From JAGNRR01 sp964612525 (lineage in GTDB: Bacteria; Bacteroidota; Bacteroidia; Chitinophagales; Chitinophagaceae): a stretch of 11,219 nucleotides of DNA. The notes beneath the pieces were generated by a model. That model was given only the letters and a program-made list of their open reading frames with translations. It did not search any database and was not told the DNA's origin. Shown in pieces: positions 1-7,123 of the stretch. Made by a program: the position numbers and the translations under genes. The stretch's first letter is position 1. Every line of letters begins with the position of its first letter. Location of the stretch: positions 1 to 11,219 of the forward strand of contig CAZTCQ010000083.1 of assembly GCA_964612525.1 (NCBI GenBank), in the 5' to 3' direction.

Positions 1-1058
1 GCAAAACCTACAAGCACATATTGAATTGCATGAGCATTTTTCTTTTGTAAAATTTCTATGAAAAAATAAACCACGAAGGTCAAGAGAATAATGAGTATGC
101 CATACTTCACAGATCGTTCATTTTTACTGTAGTGATTAACCGGCTGCAGCAAGTTGACGCCAAAGGAAGATTCCGTCACATTATAATTTTCACTTGACCT
201 CCACTCCTGCGGATACTCTCGGTTGATACTGAGCAAAGTCCAATCGGCCGTAAAAGAAGAATCATCAATGGTCGATACCGGACTATTCCCTTCGAAAGAA
301 GGATTAGACCAATTAGAATTTAATTTTACCTTGGTCGTTTTTCCTAGTGGCAAAAAGAATAAACCTTCAGAACCTCGTAATTGAAGCTTCATGCTAAAAT
401 CCGTTTTACCACTGATTGCCTCAGCACTTAAATTAATAGGAGCACTGAGGCCTTTACGAATTAAATTATTATCTGGCACCCCCGCATTTAGATTTACTTT
501 TTGACCGTTCCAAGTCAAATTCATTTCTTCATTAATTCCCTTGAAATCCGAGAGACCAAATAGTATCTGGGCATCACTCATGATAAAATTTTCACGGGGT
601 ATTTTTAATTTATCCAGATTGAGATTTTCAAAACTTCCTACGATATTTAAGTTCGAAGTGTAGACTACCATTTCGAAAATAGACCTGTGTTTTATCTCAG
701 GTTGCAAACCACCCTTGACCATCAACTTATTCGGTAAAAACAAGGCATGGCTTTTAATCTTTCTTATTTTATTATTGACGCCTTTTTGCATTTCCCAATA
801 AGGAATGGCAATGACCGGACCCCTAATTTCTTGCTCCTTCCCCCACTGGGCGGATATTTCTCGCTTCACTTGTTCAGAACGATTCGCTCGTTCTTGAACC
901 AGCGAGCTGATAAAGAAAGTGGGAATTAGCAGCATGAGTACCAAAAATCCTATCAAAAATCCTTTCAGTAGTATTTTCTGGCTTTGCCAAAATGTCTTGG
1001 TGCTTTGACCGAGGTCGGGTCTTTCAAAGTTTGGTGGTGTGGGTGTTGTGTGATCCAT
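1..1058 (-). CDS. creD: CreD family inner-membrane protein, 3' end cut by the window edge
   Basis: An open frame starts with ATG at 1058 and runs to the window edge without a stop, giving 352 full codons. The protein has a soluble N-terminus, a membrane helix at about residues 31-53, a long periplasmic region containing RGPVIAIPY (79-87), and a second helix at about 318-337. It contains the typical CreD segment FGVNLLQPVNHY followed by ERSVKYGILII, and then IQYVLVGFA where the window ends. E. coli CreD is about 450 residues, so roughly 100 C-terminal residues with the remaining helices are missing. CreD is known as an envelope protein of the CreBC regulon linked to beta-lactam and colicin tolerance; its biochemical role is unclear. 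Here no creB or creC is visible. Instead it follows a small winged-helix regulator and has its own palindromic operator and TAACTTTG box. Family assignment is firm; function is inferred. Confidence 0.9.
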   Translation of the reverse strand, partial: MDHTTPTPPNFERPDLGQSTKTFWQSQKILLKGFLIGFLVLMLLIPTFFISSLVQERANRSEQVKREISAQWGKEQEIRGPVIAIPYWEMQKGVNNKIRKIKSHALFLPNKLMVKGGLQPEIKHRSIFEMVVYTSNLNIVGSFENLNLDKLKIPRENFIMSDAQILFGLSDFKGINEEMNLTWNGQKVNLNAGVPDNNLIRKGLSAPINLSAEAISGKTDFSMKLQLRGSEGLFFLPLGKTTKVKLNSNWSNPSFEGNSPVSTIDDSSFTADWTLLSINREYPQEWRSSENYNVTESSFGVNLLQPVNHYSKNERSVKYGILIILLTFVVYFFIEILQKKNAHAIQYVLVGF

Positions 1059-1083
1059 AGTTTTTGTTTTTATATTTAAAAGT

Positions 1084-1100
1084 ACTTTGTATTTCAAAGT
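1084..1100. promoter_or_regulatory. Palindromic operator overlapping the creD -7 box
   Basis: The 17-bp sequence ACTTTGTATTTCAAAGT has 6-bp inverted arms around a 5-bp spacer. It is the exact reverse complement of the site at 2115-2131. Read on the minus strand, bases 1102-1095 give TAACTTTG, a perfect match to the Bacteroidota -7 consensus TAnnTTTG, so a protein bound to the palindrome would block creD transcription. The leader to the creD ATG would be about 30 nt. The likely binder is the winged-helix protein encoded at 1118-1417. The palindrome is seen directly; the binding protein is inferred. Confidence 0.75.
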
Positions 1101-1117
1101 TAGTTATGCAAAAAAAA

Positions 1118-1417
1118 TTATTTAGAGGGTATATTCTTAATCATTTGTTCAAGTGCTGTTAAATGAAGTTTAAAAGCTTTCTCACCTGCCTTGGTCACTT
1201 TATAAGTTGTGTTAGTCTTACGACCGATAAAACCTTTTTCTACTTTTACGAATTTATTTTCTTCTAAGGTTTTTAAATGTGAGGCTAAGTTCCCGTCTGT
1301 TACCTCCAAGACTTCCTTCAAAAATTTAAAGTTCACGCGCTCATTGACCAATAAGGCACTCATGATGCCTAATCGAACCCGGTGATCAAAAATTTTATTT
1401 AGTTTGTGTATGTTCAT
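1118..1417 (-). CDS. Small winged-helix transcriptional regulator (HTH_34-like)
   Basis: This 99-residue protein is almost entirely one winged-helix DNA-binding domain. An N-terminal helix (LNKIFDHRVRLGIMSALL, residues 6-23) is followed by the helix-turn-helix with a recognition segment around VTDGNLASHLKTLEE (39-53). A beta wing (FVKVEKGFIGRKTNTTYKVT, about 56-75) and a C-terminal helix that may support dimerisation complete it. The DGNLASHL and GRK.NT.Y signatures are typical of the roughly 100-aa MarR/PadR-like regulators common in Bacteroidota. No ligand or sensor domain is present. The gene lies 60 nt downstream of the membrane-protein gene and 59 nt upstream of creD, all on the same strand. 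Identical palindromes precede both neighbours, so autoregulation and control of creD are likely, probably as a dimeric repressor. The target is inferred. Confidence 0.9.
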   Translation of the reverse strand: MNIHKLNKIFDHRVRLGIMSALLVNERVNFKFLKEVLEVTDGNLASHLKTLEENKFVKVEKGFIGRKTNTTYKVTKAGEKAFKLHLTALEQMIKNIPSK

Positions 1418-1476
1418 TTTTAGTGAATAGCGATGAGCCAGTAGGAATTAGGGCTAGCATTTATTATTCAATTTTT

Positions 1477-2106
1477 TTATTCATTATTTAAAGAGCTTCT
1501 TTCGTATTTATTCCACATGACTACTCCGTACACGATATGTAAAACCCCAAAACCAATTGTCCAAAAGTACAGCCCATAAAACGGCAACCAAAGATTGAGC
1601 AAACCTAAGACTAACTGACAATACCCTAAATATTTTATTTCACTAAGCGTGTACTTACTTCCATTAATAAGCCCAAGACCGTAAAAAAGTAAACAAGCGG
1701 GTGCGACCAACTGATAATTATTATGCAGTATTAAATGTAAAATCAAGGCGGCTCCAATCCCCATGGGTAAAAAGGTATTCCATAACAAGCGAAGGGAGGT
1801 CTGACCCCACAAAGGAATATTGTCCTTTTTACTCTTGCGCCAAGTAAATAAAAAAGCTGAAAGCAAAGCGGCTAAGAAAACAAGCAGACCTATGACAATC
1901 AGTTGATCTCGGAGTTCCCGAGGCGTATGAGTGTAGCGAGAATAGTCGTCAAAATAAGCCTTGATTTTCTGGTTAGCCAAAAAAGCACCCAACATAGCAC
2001 AAATCCCTGCAGCGATACCGCTTAAACCGCTGAGGCTAATAAAACGGCTACTCTTGGCCATCATACTTTGTATTTCCTTGAGCGCTTGTAAGTTTTTGTC
2101 TTCCAT
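1477..2106 (-). CDS. Six-helix membrane protein, first gene of the regulator-creD unit
   Basis: This 209-residue protein has a short charged N-terminus and about six hydrophobic segments at residues 22-44, 68-89, 109-127, 132-148, 158-176 and 178-198. The RFISLSGLSGIAAGI stretch at the first helix resembles a family of uncharacterised Bacteroidota membrane proteins that commonly sit beside a small winged-helix regulator. I see no catalytic motif. The ATG at 2106 is only 8 nt from the palindromic operator at 2115-2131, so the transcript leader must be very short. A partial operator match (ACTTTGTATTTC, 2065-2076) lies inside the start of the coding sequence. The gene probably forms an operon with the downstream regulator. 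A stress- or envelope-related role is inferred only from its creD context; the molecular function is unknown. Confidence 0.85.
   Translation of the reverse strand: MEDKNLQALKEIQSMMAKSSRFISLSGLSGIAAGICAMLGAFLANQKIKAYFDDYSRYTHTPRELRDQLIVIGLLVFLAALLSAFLFTWRKSKKDNIPLWGQTSLRLLWNTFLPMGIGAALILHLILHNNYQLVAPACLLFYGLGLINGSKYTLSEIKYLGYCQLVLGLLNLWLPFYGLYFWTIGFGVLHIVYGVVMWNKYERSSLNNE
2065..2076. promoter_or_regulatory. Partial operator match inside the membrane-protein gene
   Basis: The 12 bases ACTTTGTATTTC match the first 12 positions of the 17-bp operator, but the second arm is lost. The match lies about 50 bp inside the transcribed region. It could be a secondary regulator contact or chance in AT-rich DNA. 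The match is seen directly and any function is speculative. Confidence 0.2.
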
Positions 2107-2114
2107 ATAAAAGT

Positions 2115-2131
2115 ACTTTGAAATACAAAGT
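2115..2131. promoter_or_regulatory. Palindromic operator upstream of the membrane protein-regulator operon
   Basis: ACTTTGAAATACAAAGT is a 17-bp palindrome with 6-bp arms. It extends to a perfect 7-bp arm pair when the flanking T (2114) and A (2132) are included. On the minus strand, bases 2133-2126 read TTACTTTG, one mismatch from the -7 consensus TAnnTTTG, so the geometry is the same as at creD. The ATG lies 8 nt beyond the site. The 12 bases AAAAGTACTTTG (2109-2120) also recur at 1078-1089 in the same orientation. This suggests the two control regions share an origin. Confidence 0.75.
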
Positions 2132-2225
2132 AAATAAAAATTATATTAGTAACCAAGCACTTTGTTTTTGTTTTAACGTTTCTAACTACTTGAGCTAAAA
2201 TGCAGAAAATTTCAATTCCCGTCAG

Positions 2226-2233
2226 AACCTTTG
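2226..2233 (+). promoter_or_regulatory. Likely -7 box of the three-gene operon
   Basis: AACCTTTG matches TAnnTTTG at seven of eight positions and lies 12 nt before the ATG at 2246. Transcription would then begin almost at the start codon, giving a nearly leaderless mRNA. The box also contains the alternative in-frame TTG codon at 2231, which argues against that codon being the translation start. No convincing -33 TTG element was found at the usual spacing. Confidence 0.4.
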
Positions 2234-2245
2234 TACTTTTACCGC

Positions 2246-2437
2246 ATGTTATCCTTACTTTATATTGACCCAGGCAGCGGTAGTTTTTTAATACAAGCGA
2301 TCATTGCAGCTATCTTGGGAGGTGCTTTTATTGTGAGAGGATACTGGAATCGATTCAAATCTTTTTTTACAGGTAAAGATTACAACAAAAAAGAAGATAA
2401 AACGAAAAAAGAGAATCCGGAAGAAATTGAATACTAA
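2246..2437 (+). CDS. 63-aa single-helix membrane peptide with YIDPGSGS motif
   Basis: I chose the ATG at 2246 rather than the in-frame TTG at 2231, because the TTG overlaps the likely -7 box and the five extra residues add nothing recognisable. The peptide begins MLSLLYIDPGSGSFLIQ. It has one hydrophobic helix at about residues 14-30 and then a highly charged Lys/Glu-rich tail (about 43-63). Small proteins with a Y-I-D-P-G-[ST]-G-S motif followed by a helix are, from memory, repeatedly found next to NoeA-like methyltransferases and sulfatase-like enzymes in several phyla. Its stop overlaps the next start by one base (TAATG), which implies translational coupling. It may anchor or regulate the two enzymes at the inner membrane, but no function is established from the sequence. 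Confidence 0.8.
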   Translation: MLSLLYIDPGSGSFLIQAIIAAILGGAFIVRGYWNRFKSFFTGKDYNKKEDKTKKENPEEIEY

Positions 2438-3801
2438 TGCAAAAGGTAGCTGCCTCTTTCAAAGATCCTAGTGGTTTCGTTTTTAATCATGAAAATGAAT
2501 ATTACCGAAACATAAATTCAGTTTATAGTGCGCACTACAATCATTTAATGGACAGTGGTTTATATGACCACCTCTGCAAGCGAAATTTGTTTTTAGCCTT
2601 TGAAGAATGCCAGACACCCAGTCAAACAACTAATGCTTGGAAAACAATCAAACCCCTTCAATTATCTCGCATATCCTATGCCAGCGAATGGAGCTTTGAC
2701 ATGTATAAAGACGCAGCCCGCTGTACACTTCATAATTGTATAGAAGCCTTAGATTTTGGAATGGTGCTAAAAGACGCGAATACTTTCAACATACAATTTC
2801 ATCATGGCAAGCCGATTTTGATTGATTCATTGTCTTTTGAAAAATATAAAGACGGTCAGCATTGGGTGGCGTATCGTCAATTTGTAGAGCAGTTTATTTG
2901 CCCACTAGTATTGATGAAATACAATCACCTCAGTTTGCAAAAAATGACCATCGCCTATCCCAATGGCATACCGATTGACGTTTGCAAATCGCTCTTACCA
3001 AAACGAGCCCGATTGAATCCAAATGTATATCTCCACATTATTTTAGCGGCCAAAAAATCTAAATCCTCCCATAAAGCCACACAGTTCTCGATCCAAAAAT
3101 TAAGAACTTTGTTGAGAGGCCTTTTAAACTTTGTTGAAAAAATAAGCCTGCCCAAACAGAAAACGATTTGGGATGATTATTACACGCATACGATTTTAGG
3201 CGATGGTTATTTTACCGAAAAAGAATCTATCATAAATAAAATGCTTGATGGTATAGACTATAATAGTGTAGTAGATTACGGAGCCAATGACGGAGCATTC
3301 TCAAGACTCCTAGCCCAAAAAGGTAAAGAAGTTATTGCCGCAGATATTGATTATAATTGTATCAACCGCCTATATCAAGCTAATAAAAAAGAAAAGATAA
3401 AAAATATTTTTCCAGTAGTGCTTGACCTTACGAATCCTACCCCATCCTTTGGCTGGGCGGCACAAGAGCGTTCTGATATATTTTCACGTCTTCAGTCGGA
3501 TGTAAGTCTTTGTTTGGCCCTGGTGCACCATTTAGCAATTCAACATAACATACCACTGCCAGATATACTGAATCTTTTTCACCAACAAAGCGAATATTTA
3601 CTAATTGAATTTGTAGAAAAGACAGACGCGAAAGTTCAACTTTTATTGGAAAGTAGAGAAGACATTTTTGAAACCTATACACTGGAACATTTCAAAGAAA
3701 CTCTTGCTCCGCGGTTCACAATACTGCAAGAACAAAAATTACAATCAACCGATCGAACTCTATTTTTATTAAAGCGAAAAAATGAATTCTCTAAAGCATA
3801 A
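2437..3801 (+). CDS. NoeA-like SAM-dependent methyltransferase with kinase-like N-terminal half
   Basis: This 454-residue protein begins with the FKDPSGFVF motif and ...SGLYDHL segment typical of NoeA-like proteins, named after a rhizobial host-specificity nodulation gene. The C-terminal half (about 245-448) is a class I methyltransferase. It has a glycine-rich SAM loop VVDYGANDGAF (278-288), an acidic strand end AADID (301-305), and D330 before NP at 333-334. The N-terminal half carries LKDANTFNIQF (111-121) and ILIDSLSFE (127-135). The D113-x4-N118 spacing and D130 match the catalytic and metal-binding loops of protein-kinase and aminoglycoside-phosphotransferase folds. No signal peptide is seen, so it is probably cytoplasmic. 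It overlaps both neighbours (1 bp and 20 bp). The substrate is unknown; a polysaccharide or lipid-linked glycan is likely from context. The methyltransferase call is firm; the kinase-like reading is my inference. Confidence 0.85.
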   Translation: MQKVAASFKDPSGFVFNHENEYYRNINSVYSAHYNHLMDSGLYDHLCKRNLFLAFEECQTPSQTTNAWKTIKPLQLSRISYASEWSFDMYKDAARCTLHNCIEALDFGMVLKDANTFNIQFHHGKPILIDSLSFEKYKDGQHWVAYRQFVEQFICPLVLMKYNHLSLQKMTIAYPNGIPIDVCKSLLPKRARLNPNVYLHIILAAKKSKSSHKATQFSIQKLRTLLRGLLNFVEKISLPKQKTIWDDYYTHTILGDGYFTEKESIINKMLDGIDYNSVVDYGANDGAFSRLLAQKGKEVIAADIDYNCINRLYQANKKEKIKNIFPVVLDLTNPTPSFGWAAQERSDIFSRLQSDVSLCLALVHHLAIQHNIPLPDILNLFHQQSEYLLIEFVEKTDAKVQLLLESREDIFETYTLEHFKETLAPRFTILQEQKLQSTDRTLFLLKRKNEFSKA

Positions 3802-5248
3802 GCCTTGGTTTGTATTTTTGTTTCCGCTAGTGGCTTATCTCATAGGCATTCAAGACTACACGCCCTTCGTTGATTATTTCAACTTAATTATTCATATCCT
3901 AATTTTCACTGTGGTAGTCTTTATCATGTATTGCCTAGTCGAAAAATTTTCTAACAATAAAAGCAGAAGTGCCCTTTTATTTTTTTTGGTGTTGATGGTT
4001 TTTACTTTTTTTGGCAGTATAAAATTATCGCTCGCTGCTGTGCTCCCTCCTATTTCACATTACAAAACGCTTGCTCTTATTTTAGTCTTAGTGTTTGCCG
4101 GGCTTTACTTTCTTTTTAGAAATAAGAAAATTACAAAATCCATTTTTAACTATTGCAACGTGCTCACGGCAGCACTCCTCCTCTTTCAAACAGGACAGTT
4201 TTTATTCTCATTCATCAAGTCTGACTCTAAAATAATTACTCCTAAGGAACTGACAAATTTCACAGCGAAACCCAATTTTTACTTTGTTCTCTTTGACGGC
4301 TACCCCGGATTCAAAACGCTACATCACCTTTTTAATTTTGATAATTCACAGCACAAACGCGACTTAGAGGCGCGAGGTTTTTATGTAAAAGATAGTATGC
4401 GCAGCAATTATAATTATACACTGGCCGCTATGACTTCCTTGTTCAATTTGAGCTATGTAAATCGTAAAAACAGTATGCCCATTAATGATTTTTCATTTAT
4501 GTATCGTGCTCAAAATACAATTGATAAAAGTGCCGTAGCGCAGCATCTTATTTCACAAGATTATCAAATTCACAATCTCTCACTTTTTTCGTTTGCGGGA
4601 AACAAAGGTGCTGCGGATTACATCAATTATTTTTCTCCGCTTGAACTAGTGGAACGCAATTTTTTTCACAACTTCTTTCTCAGAGAATTAGCGCAAAACA
4701 ATCAATACAAAGAACTACCATTAATAAATTACTACGCTAAATCATTTGATCGTTTTTATTTTCAGAATGAAAAAATATTGAATGACTGCATTGAACAAGC
4801 TGGAAAAAATGCCAACTCCTTCACCTACGCCCATCTCTTGCTTCCGCATGAGCCTTATCTTACTGATAGCCTCGGAAACCTATTAAGCAAGCGGCTTGAC
4901 AACTCACTTTCTGAAAAAGAAGGATTTGTTCAATACACACAATATGCGAATAAAGTAATGCTCCGGCTCGCTGATGAAATAACTAAACGTGACAGTTCTG
5001 CTCACATTTTATTTCTAAGTGACCATGGTTATAGAGATAATTCGGAGGAAAACAAGCTGTACAGTTTTGATAATTTTATGGCGTTAAAAACACCTTCAAA
5101 AAATTATGAAGGGATTGAAAAATTAAAAAGTAATATTAATATATTCCCTTATTTATTCAATACGTTTTGCGGTCAGTCAATAAATTACGCCGCTGACAGT
5201 ACGTTTTATATCCACTACAAAAAAAATATTTTTGAACGGATTGAATAA
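3782..5248 (+). CDS. Membrane-anchored sulfatase / phosphoglycerol transferase-like protein
   Basis: This 488-residue protein has about five N-terminal membrane helices, at residues 9-24, 32-53, 63-84, 95-113 and 122-145. They are followed by an extracytoplasmic alkaline-phosphatase-superfamily domain (about 160-488). PNFYFVLFDGYPG (164-176) gives the first metal-binding Asp (D172). SNYNYTLAAMTSL (208-220) supplies the likely Thr nucleophile (T213). YAHLLLPHEPY (349-359) supplies His residues, and LSDHGYRD (412-419) is the sulfatase-type D-H-G metal motif. The layout resembles LtaS or OpgB-like enzymes that transfer phosphoglycerol or phosphoethanolamine to surface polymers. The nucleophile is Thr rather than a formylglycine-type Cys, which favours transferase over sulfatase. 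The gene overlaps the upstream gene by 20 bp. Substrate unknown; surface-glycan decoration is inferred. Confidence 0.85.
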   Translation: MNSLKHKPWFVFLFPLVAYLIGIQDYTPFVDYFNLIIHILIFTVVVFIMYCLVEKFSNNKSRSALLFFLVLMVFTFFGSIKLSLAAVLPPISHYKTLALILVLVFAGLYFLFRNKKITKSIFNYCNVLTAALLLFQTGQFLFSFIKSDSKIITPKELTNFTAKPNFYFVLFDGYPGFKTLHHLFNFDNSQHKRDLEARGFYVKDSMRSNYNYTLAAMTSLFNLSYVNRKNSMPINDFSFMYRAQNTIDKSAVAQHLISQDYQIHNLSLFSFAGNKGAADYINYFSPLELVERNFFHNFFLRELAQNNQYKELPLINYYAKSFDRFYFQNEKILNDCIEQAGKNANSFTYAHLLLPHEPYLTDSLGNLLSKRLDNSLSEKEGFVQYTQYANKVMLRLADEITKRDSSAHILFLSDHGYRDNSEENKLYSFDNFMALKTPSKNYEGIEKLKSNINIFPYLFNTFCGQSINYAADSTFYIHYKKNIFERIE

Positions 5249-5255
5249 TTCAATC
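5239..5255. terminator. Possible bidirectional terminator between convergent genes
   Basis: GATTGAA and TTCAATC form a perfect 7-bp inverted repeat around a 3-base loop that is itself the TAA stop of the upstream plus-strand gene. It abuts the stop codon of the convergent minus-strand gene at 5256. The gap between the two genes is only 7 bp. The stem is AT-rich and no long T-run follows on either side, so termination would be weak. The symmetry is clear; the function is uncertain. Confidence 0.35.
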
Positions 5256-6971
5256 TTATCTCTTAATCACCTTCTTATAGTTAAGCCAATTACCATCTTT
5301 CAACTCTAACAGATAAAATCCATTAGCGTAATCAGAAAAATCTAGTTTGAACGAGGTCCCGTTTACATCGTTCATTCTGAAAAGCGCTTCCCCGCTTAGA
5401 GTCAGCACTCGGATACTGCCGTTTTGTAACGCCCGTTCCAAAGTAATATTCAACATCGTATTTGTGGGATTTGGATAAAGCTTGAATTGTTTTTTTTGCC
5501 CGGTAGTTGAAACTCCGGTGGGATAACTGGTATTAATTTTCATTCGAAATGCATCGTACCCACCATTGCTAGTCAATATAATGGTATCCCCATCATCCCA
5601 ATCAAAATTAAATTCATTAGAAAAATGACCCGCCGCATACAAAGAATTGTTGTAAACCGCCAAGGCATTTCCCTGATCCGTAGATACGCCTCCTACTTTA
5701 TTGGCCCATACATATTGACCGCTGCTATCCAAAGCCGCTACAAAAACATCACTGTTTCCTCGAGAAAGTAAAGAGGCTATAGCCGTATCAGAAGGATTAA
5801 AATCACAGCTACTTGAAAAAGCACCGGTCACATAAACATGATTTTTAACATCCACCGCTATACCATAGGAGCGCTCATTACCGGAGCCTCCCATTCTTTT
5901 GACCCAAATTAACTCTCCATCTGTGTTTAACTTAGAAACAAAGATATCTTCGTCACTTACCGATGTCAGTTCTACCACCGAGGTATCCGTGCTAAAATTA
6001 GCCGTCTCTCTAAAGTAGCCTGTAGTATAGATATGGCCTTGATTATCTAAAGTAAGATCTTCTCCATAATCCCATTTCGTACCGCCCATTTGATGAGCCC
6101 AGACTAATCCTCCTTGTGTATTATATTTTACCAAAAAAGCATCTCTCCCTCCGCGAGAAACTAAATTAGTAACACCCGGACCTCCGTCAAAATCGACAGT
6201 ATCCTGAAAAGTACCCGTGGCATACACATCGCCATTCGTGCCAACTTTTAAAGAAGTCGCACCGTCATCCCAAACTCCACCCATTGCATTGGCCCATTCA
6301 AAACTTCCGCTTTTATCTAACTTACAGATGAACACGTCCTGATAAAAATTAACCGCAGTCAAAACATAGGTCGAAAAACCAGGATCAAAATCCGCAGTGC
6401 CCGTAAAAGTTCCAAGTAAATACACATTCTCTGCTTGATCAACCGCTACGCTCTTTATTCCCTCGTCATCGTCCGTTCCTCCAAATTTACTAGCCCACAC
6501 ATAATCGCCTTGACTATCTAGTTTTAAAATAAAACCATCCTCAAAACCACTAAACCCTCCTGAAGTCATAGGTCTATTGGGAAGGCCGGGGTCAAAATCA
6601 ACCGTCTTTCGAAACGTCCCAGCAACTAAAACATTACCTGATGCATCCACAGCAATTGAATGTCCAATGGTTAAATTATTTCCTCCAATCGCTTTGGCCC
6701 AAATTAGATTTCCTGCTGCGTCTTGTTTCATTATAAAGGCGGCATTGTCTGCACCAGAAGCGGACAACATTAAAGTACCGGGTCCGGGATCAAAATCTGC
6801 TGTCCCTTGAAAACGCCCTGTGGAATAGACATTCCCTTGAGCATCGGTAGTAATATCATTAGTAAAATCAATAATAGACCCTCCCGTCATCTGCGCCCAT
6901 TCTACTGTTTGGGCATTGACCAAATTACCATTAATAAGAATCAAGGCGAAATAGAAAGTAAGTTTTTTCAT
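5256..6971 (-). CDS. Secreted seven-repeat SBBP beta-propeller protein with T9SS sorting domain
   Basis: This 571-residue protein has a signal peptide (MKKLTFYFALILINGNLVNA, cleavage likely after A20). Seven repeats of about 65 residues follow, at about 22-480. Each runs roughly WA..mGG...D....i.vD..GnvY.tG.F..T.DFDPGPG...L.s.g..D.Fi.K.d..G, the SBBP beta-propeller repeat pattern. Seven units fit one closed seven-bladed propeller. The C-terminus (about 496-571) is a T9SS type A sorting domain with KLYPNPTN, ANGFYLLEL and a basic KKVIKR end. The protein is therefore expected to cross the outer membrane by T9SS and be surface-attached or released. No enzymatic motif is seen; a binding or adhesion role is inferred. 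A TACCTTTA promoter box precedes it. Its sorting domain is clearly less similar to those of the two downstream-coordinate cargo genes than those are to each other. Confidence 0.88.
   Translation of the reverse strand: MKKLTFYFALILINGNLVNAQTVEWAQMTGGSIIDFTNDITTDAQGNVYSTGRFQGTADFDPGPGTLMLSASGADNAAFIMKQDAAGNLIWAKAIGGNNLTIGHSIAVDASGNVLVAGTFRKTVDFDPGLPNRPMTSGGFSGFEDGFILKLDSQGDYVWASKFGGTDDDEGIKSVAVDQAENVYLLGTFTGTADFDPGFSTYVLTAVNFYQDVFICKLDKSGSFEWANAMGGVWDDGATSLKVGTNGDVYATGTFQDTVDFDGGPGVTNLVSRGGRDAFLVKYNTQGGLVWAHQMGGTKWDYGEDLTLDNQGHIYTTGYFRETANFSTDTSVVELTSVSDEDIFVSKLNTDGELIWVKRMGGSGNERSYGIAVDVKNHVYVTGAFSSSCDFNPSDTAIASLLSRGNSDVFVAALDSSGQYVWANKVGGVSTDQGNALAVYNNSLYAAGHFSNEFNFDWDDGDTIILTSNGGYDAFRMKINTSYPTGVSTTGQKKQFKLYPNPTNTMLNITLERALQNGSIRVLTLSGEALFRMNDVNGTSFKLDFSDYANGFYLLELKDGNWLNYKKVIKR
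5532..6908 (-). repeat. Seven tandem SBBP repeat units
   Basis: Seven units of about 65 residues share W-A, G-G, a D-x-x-G-N-[VI]-Y strand and a D-F-D-P-G-P-G turn. The first two units keep DFDPG best. Units five to seven drift to NFSTD, DFNPS and NFDWDD. The acidic DFDPG turn could bind calcium, which is inference. Confidence 0.85.
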
Positions 6972-6993
6972 ATTAGTAAGGGGATAATTATTT

Positions 6994-7001
6994 TAAAGGT
7001 A
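6994..7001 (-). promoter_or_regulatory. -7 box of the 571-aa propeller gene
   Basis: On the minus strand this reads TACCTTTA, seven of eight matches to TAnnTTTG, and ends 22 nt before the ATG. The spacing resembles the other two cargo genes (18 nt each), which supports separate promoters for each gene rather than one operon. Confidence 0.45.
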
Positions 7002-7040
7002 AGTAGAAATCTTGAATCCTTCTTGGAGTACAATTAATAA

Positions 7041-7123
7041 CGTAAACTAGCAAACATACTATGTCAAACAAACTCCATAACCGCCCGCTCGAAGAAAAAG
7101 AAGAAAACCGACAACGTCTTGAA
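7041..7123. repeat. Conserved flank, copy A, with antisense ORF start
   Basis: This spacer segment recurs at 8475-8549 and 11150-11219. On the plus strand it reads CGTAAACTAGC, then ATG at 7061 opening a 36-codon frame (MSNKLHNRPLEEKEENRQRL...) that stops at 7171 inside the antisense of the serine hydrolase tail. Copies A and B are about 80% identical by eye over the first 63 bases after the ATG. Both keep exactly 63 bp between this ATG and the end of the adjoining T9SS gene. It may be the decayed 5' end of a duplicated gene, or a shared control or 3' segment of the T9SS cassettes. A translated micro-ORF is possible but unproven. Confidence 0.7.

Noticed and set aside
747..929. 60-codon plus-strand open frame
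   Set aside because: It lies wholly antisense to creD, which has clear family motifs; no start context or recognisable sequence.
2231..2245. TTG start for the small YIDPGSGS protein
   Set aside because: The codon is part of the likely -7 box, so it would not be transcribed; the ATG at 2246 fits better.
2955..3682. Two minus-strand open frames of 66 and 81 codons inside the NoeA-like gene
   Set aside because: Antisense shadows of a well-supported coding region, with no domain or signal sequence.
6577..7037. Two plus-strand open frames of 77 and 76 codons over the 5' part of the 571-aa gene
   Set aside because: Antisense to SBBP repeats. Their Pro/Gly/Ser-rich content is the complement of the repeat codons.
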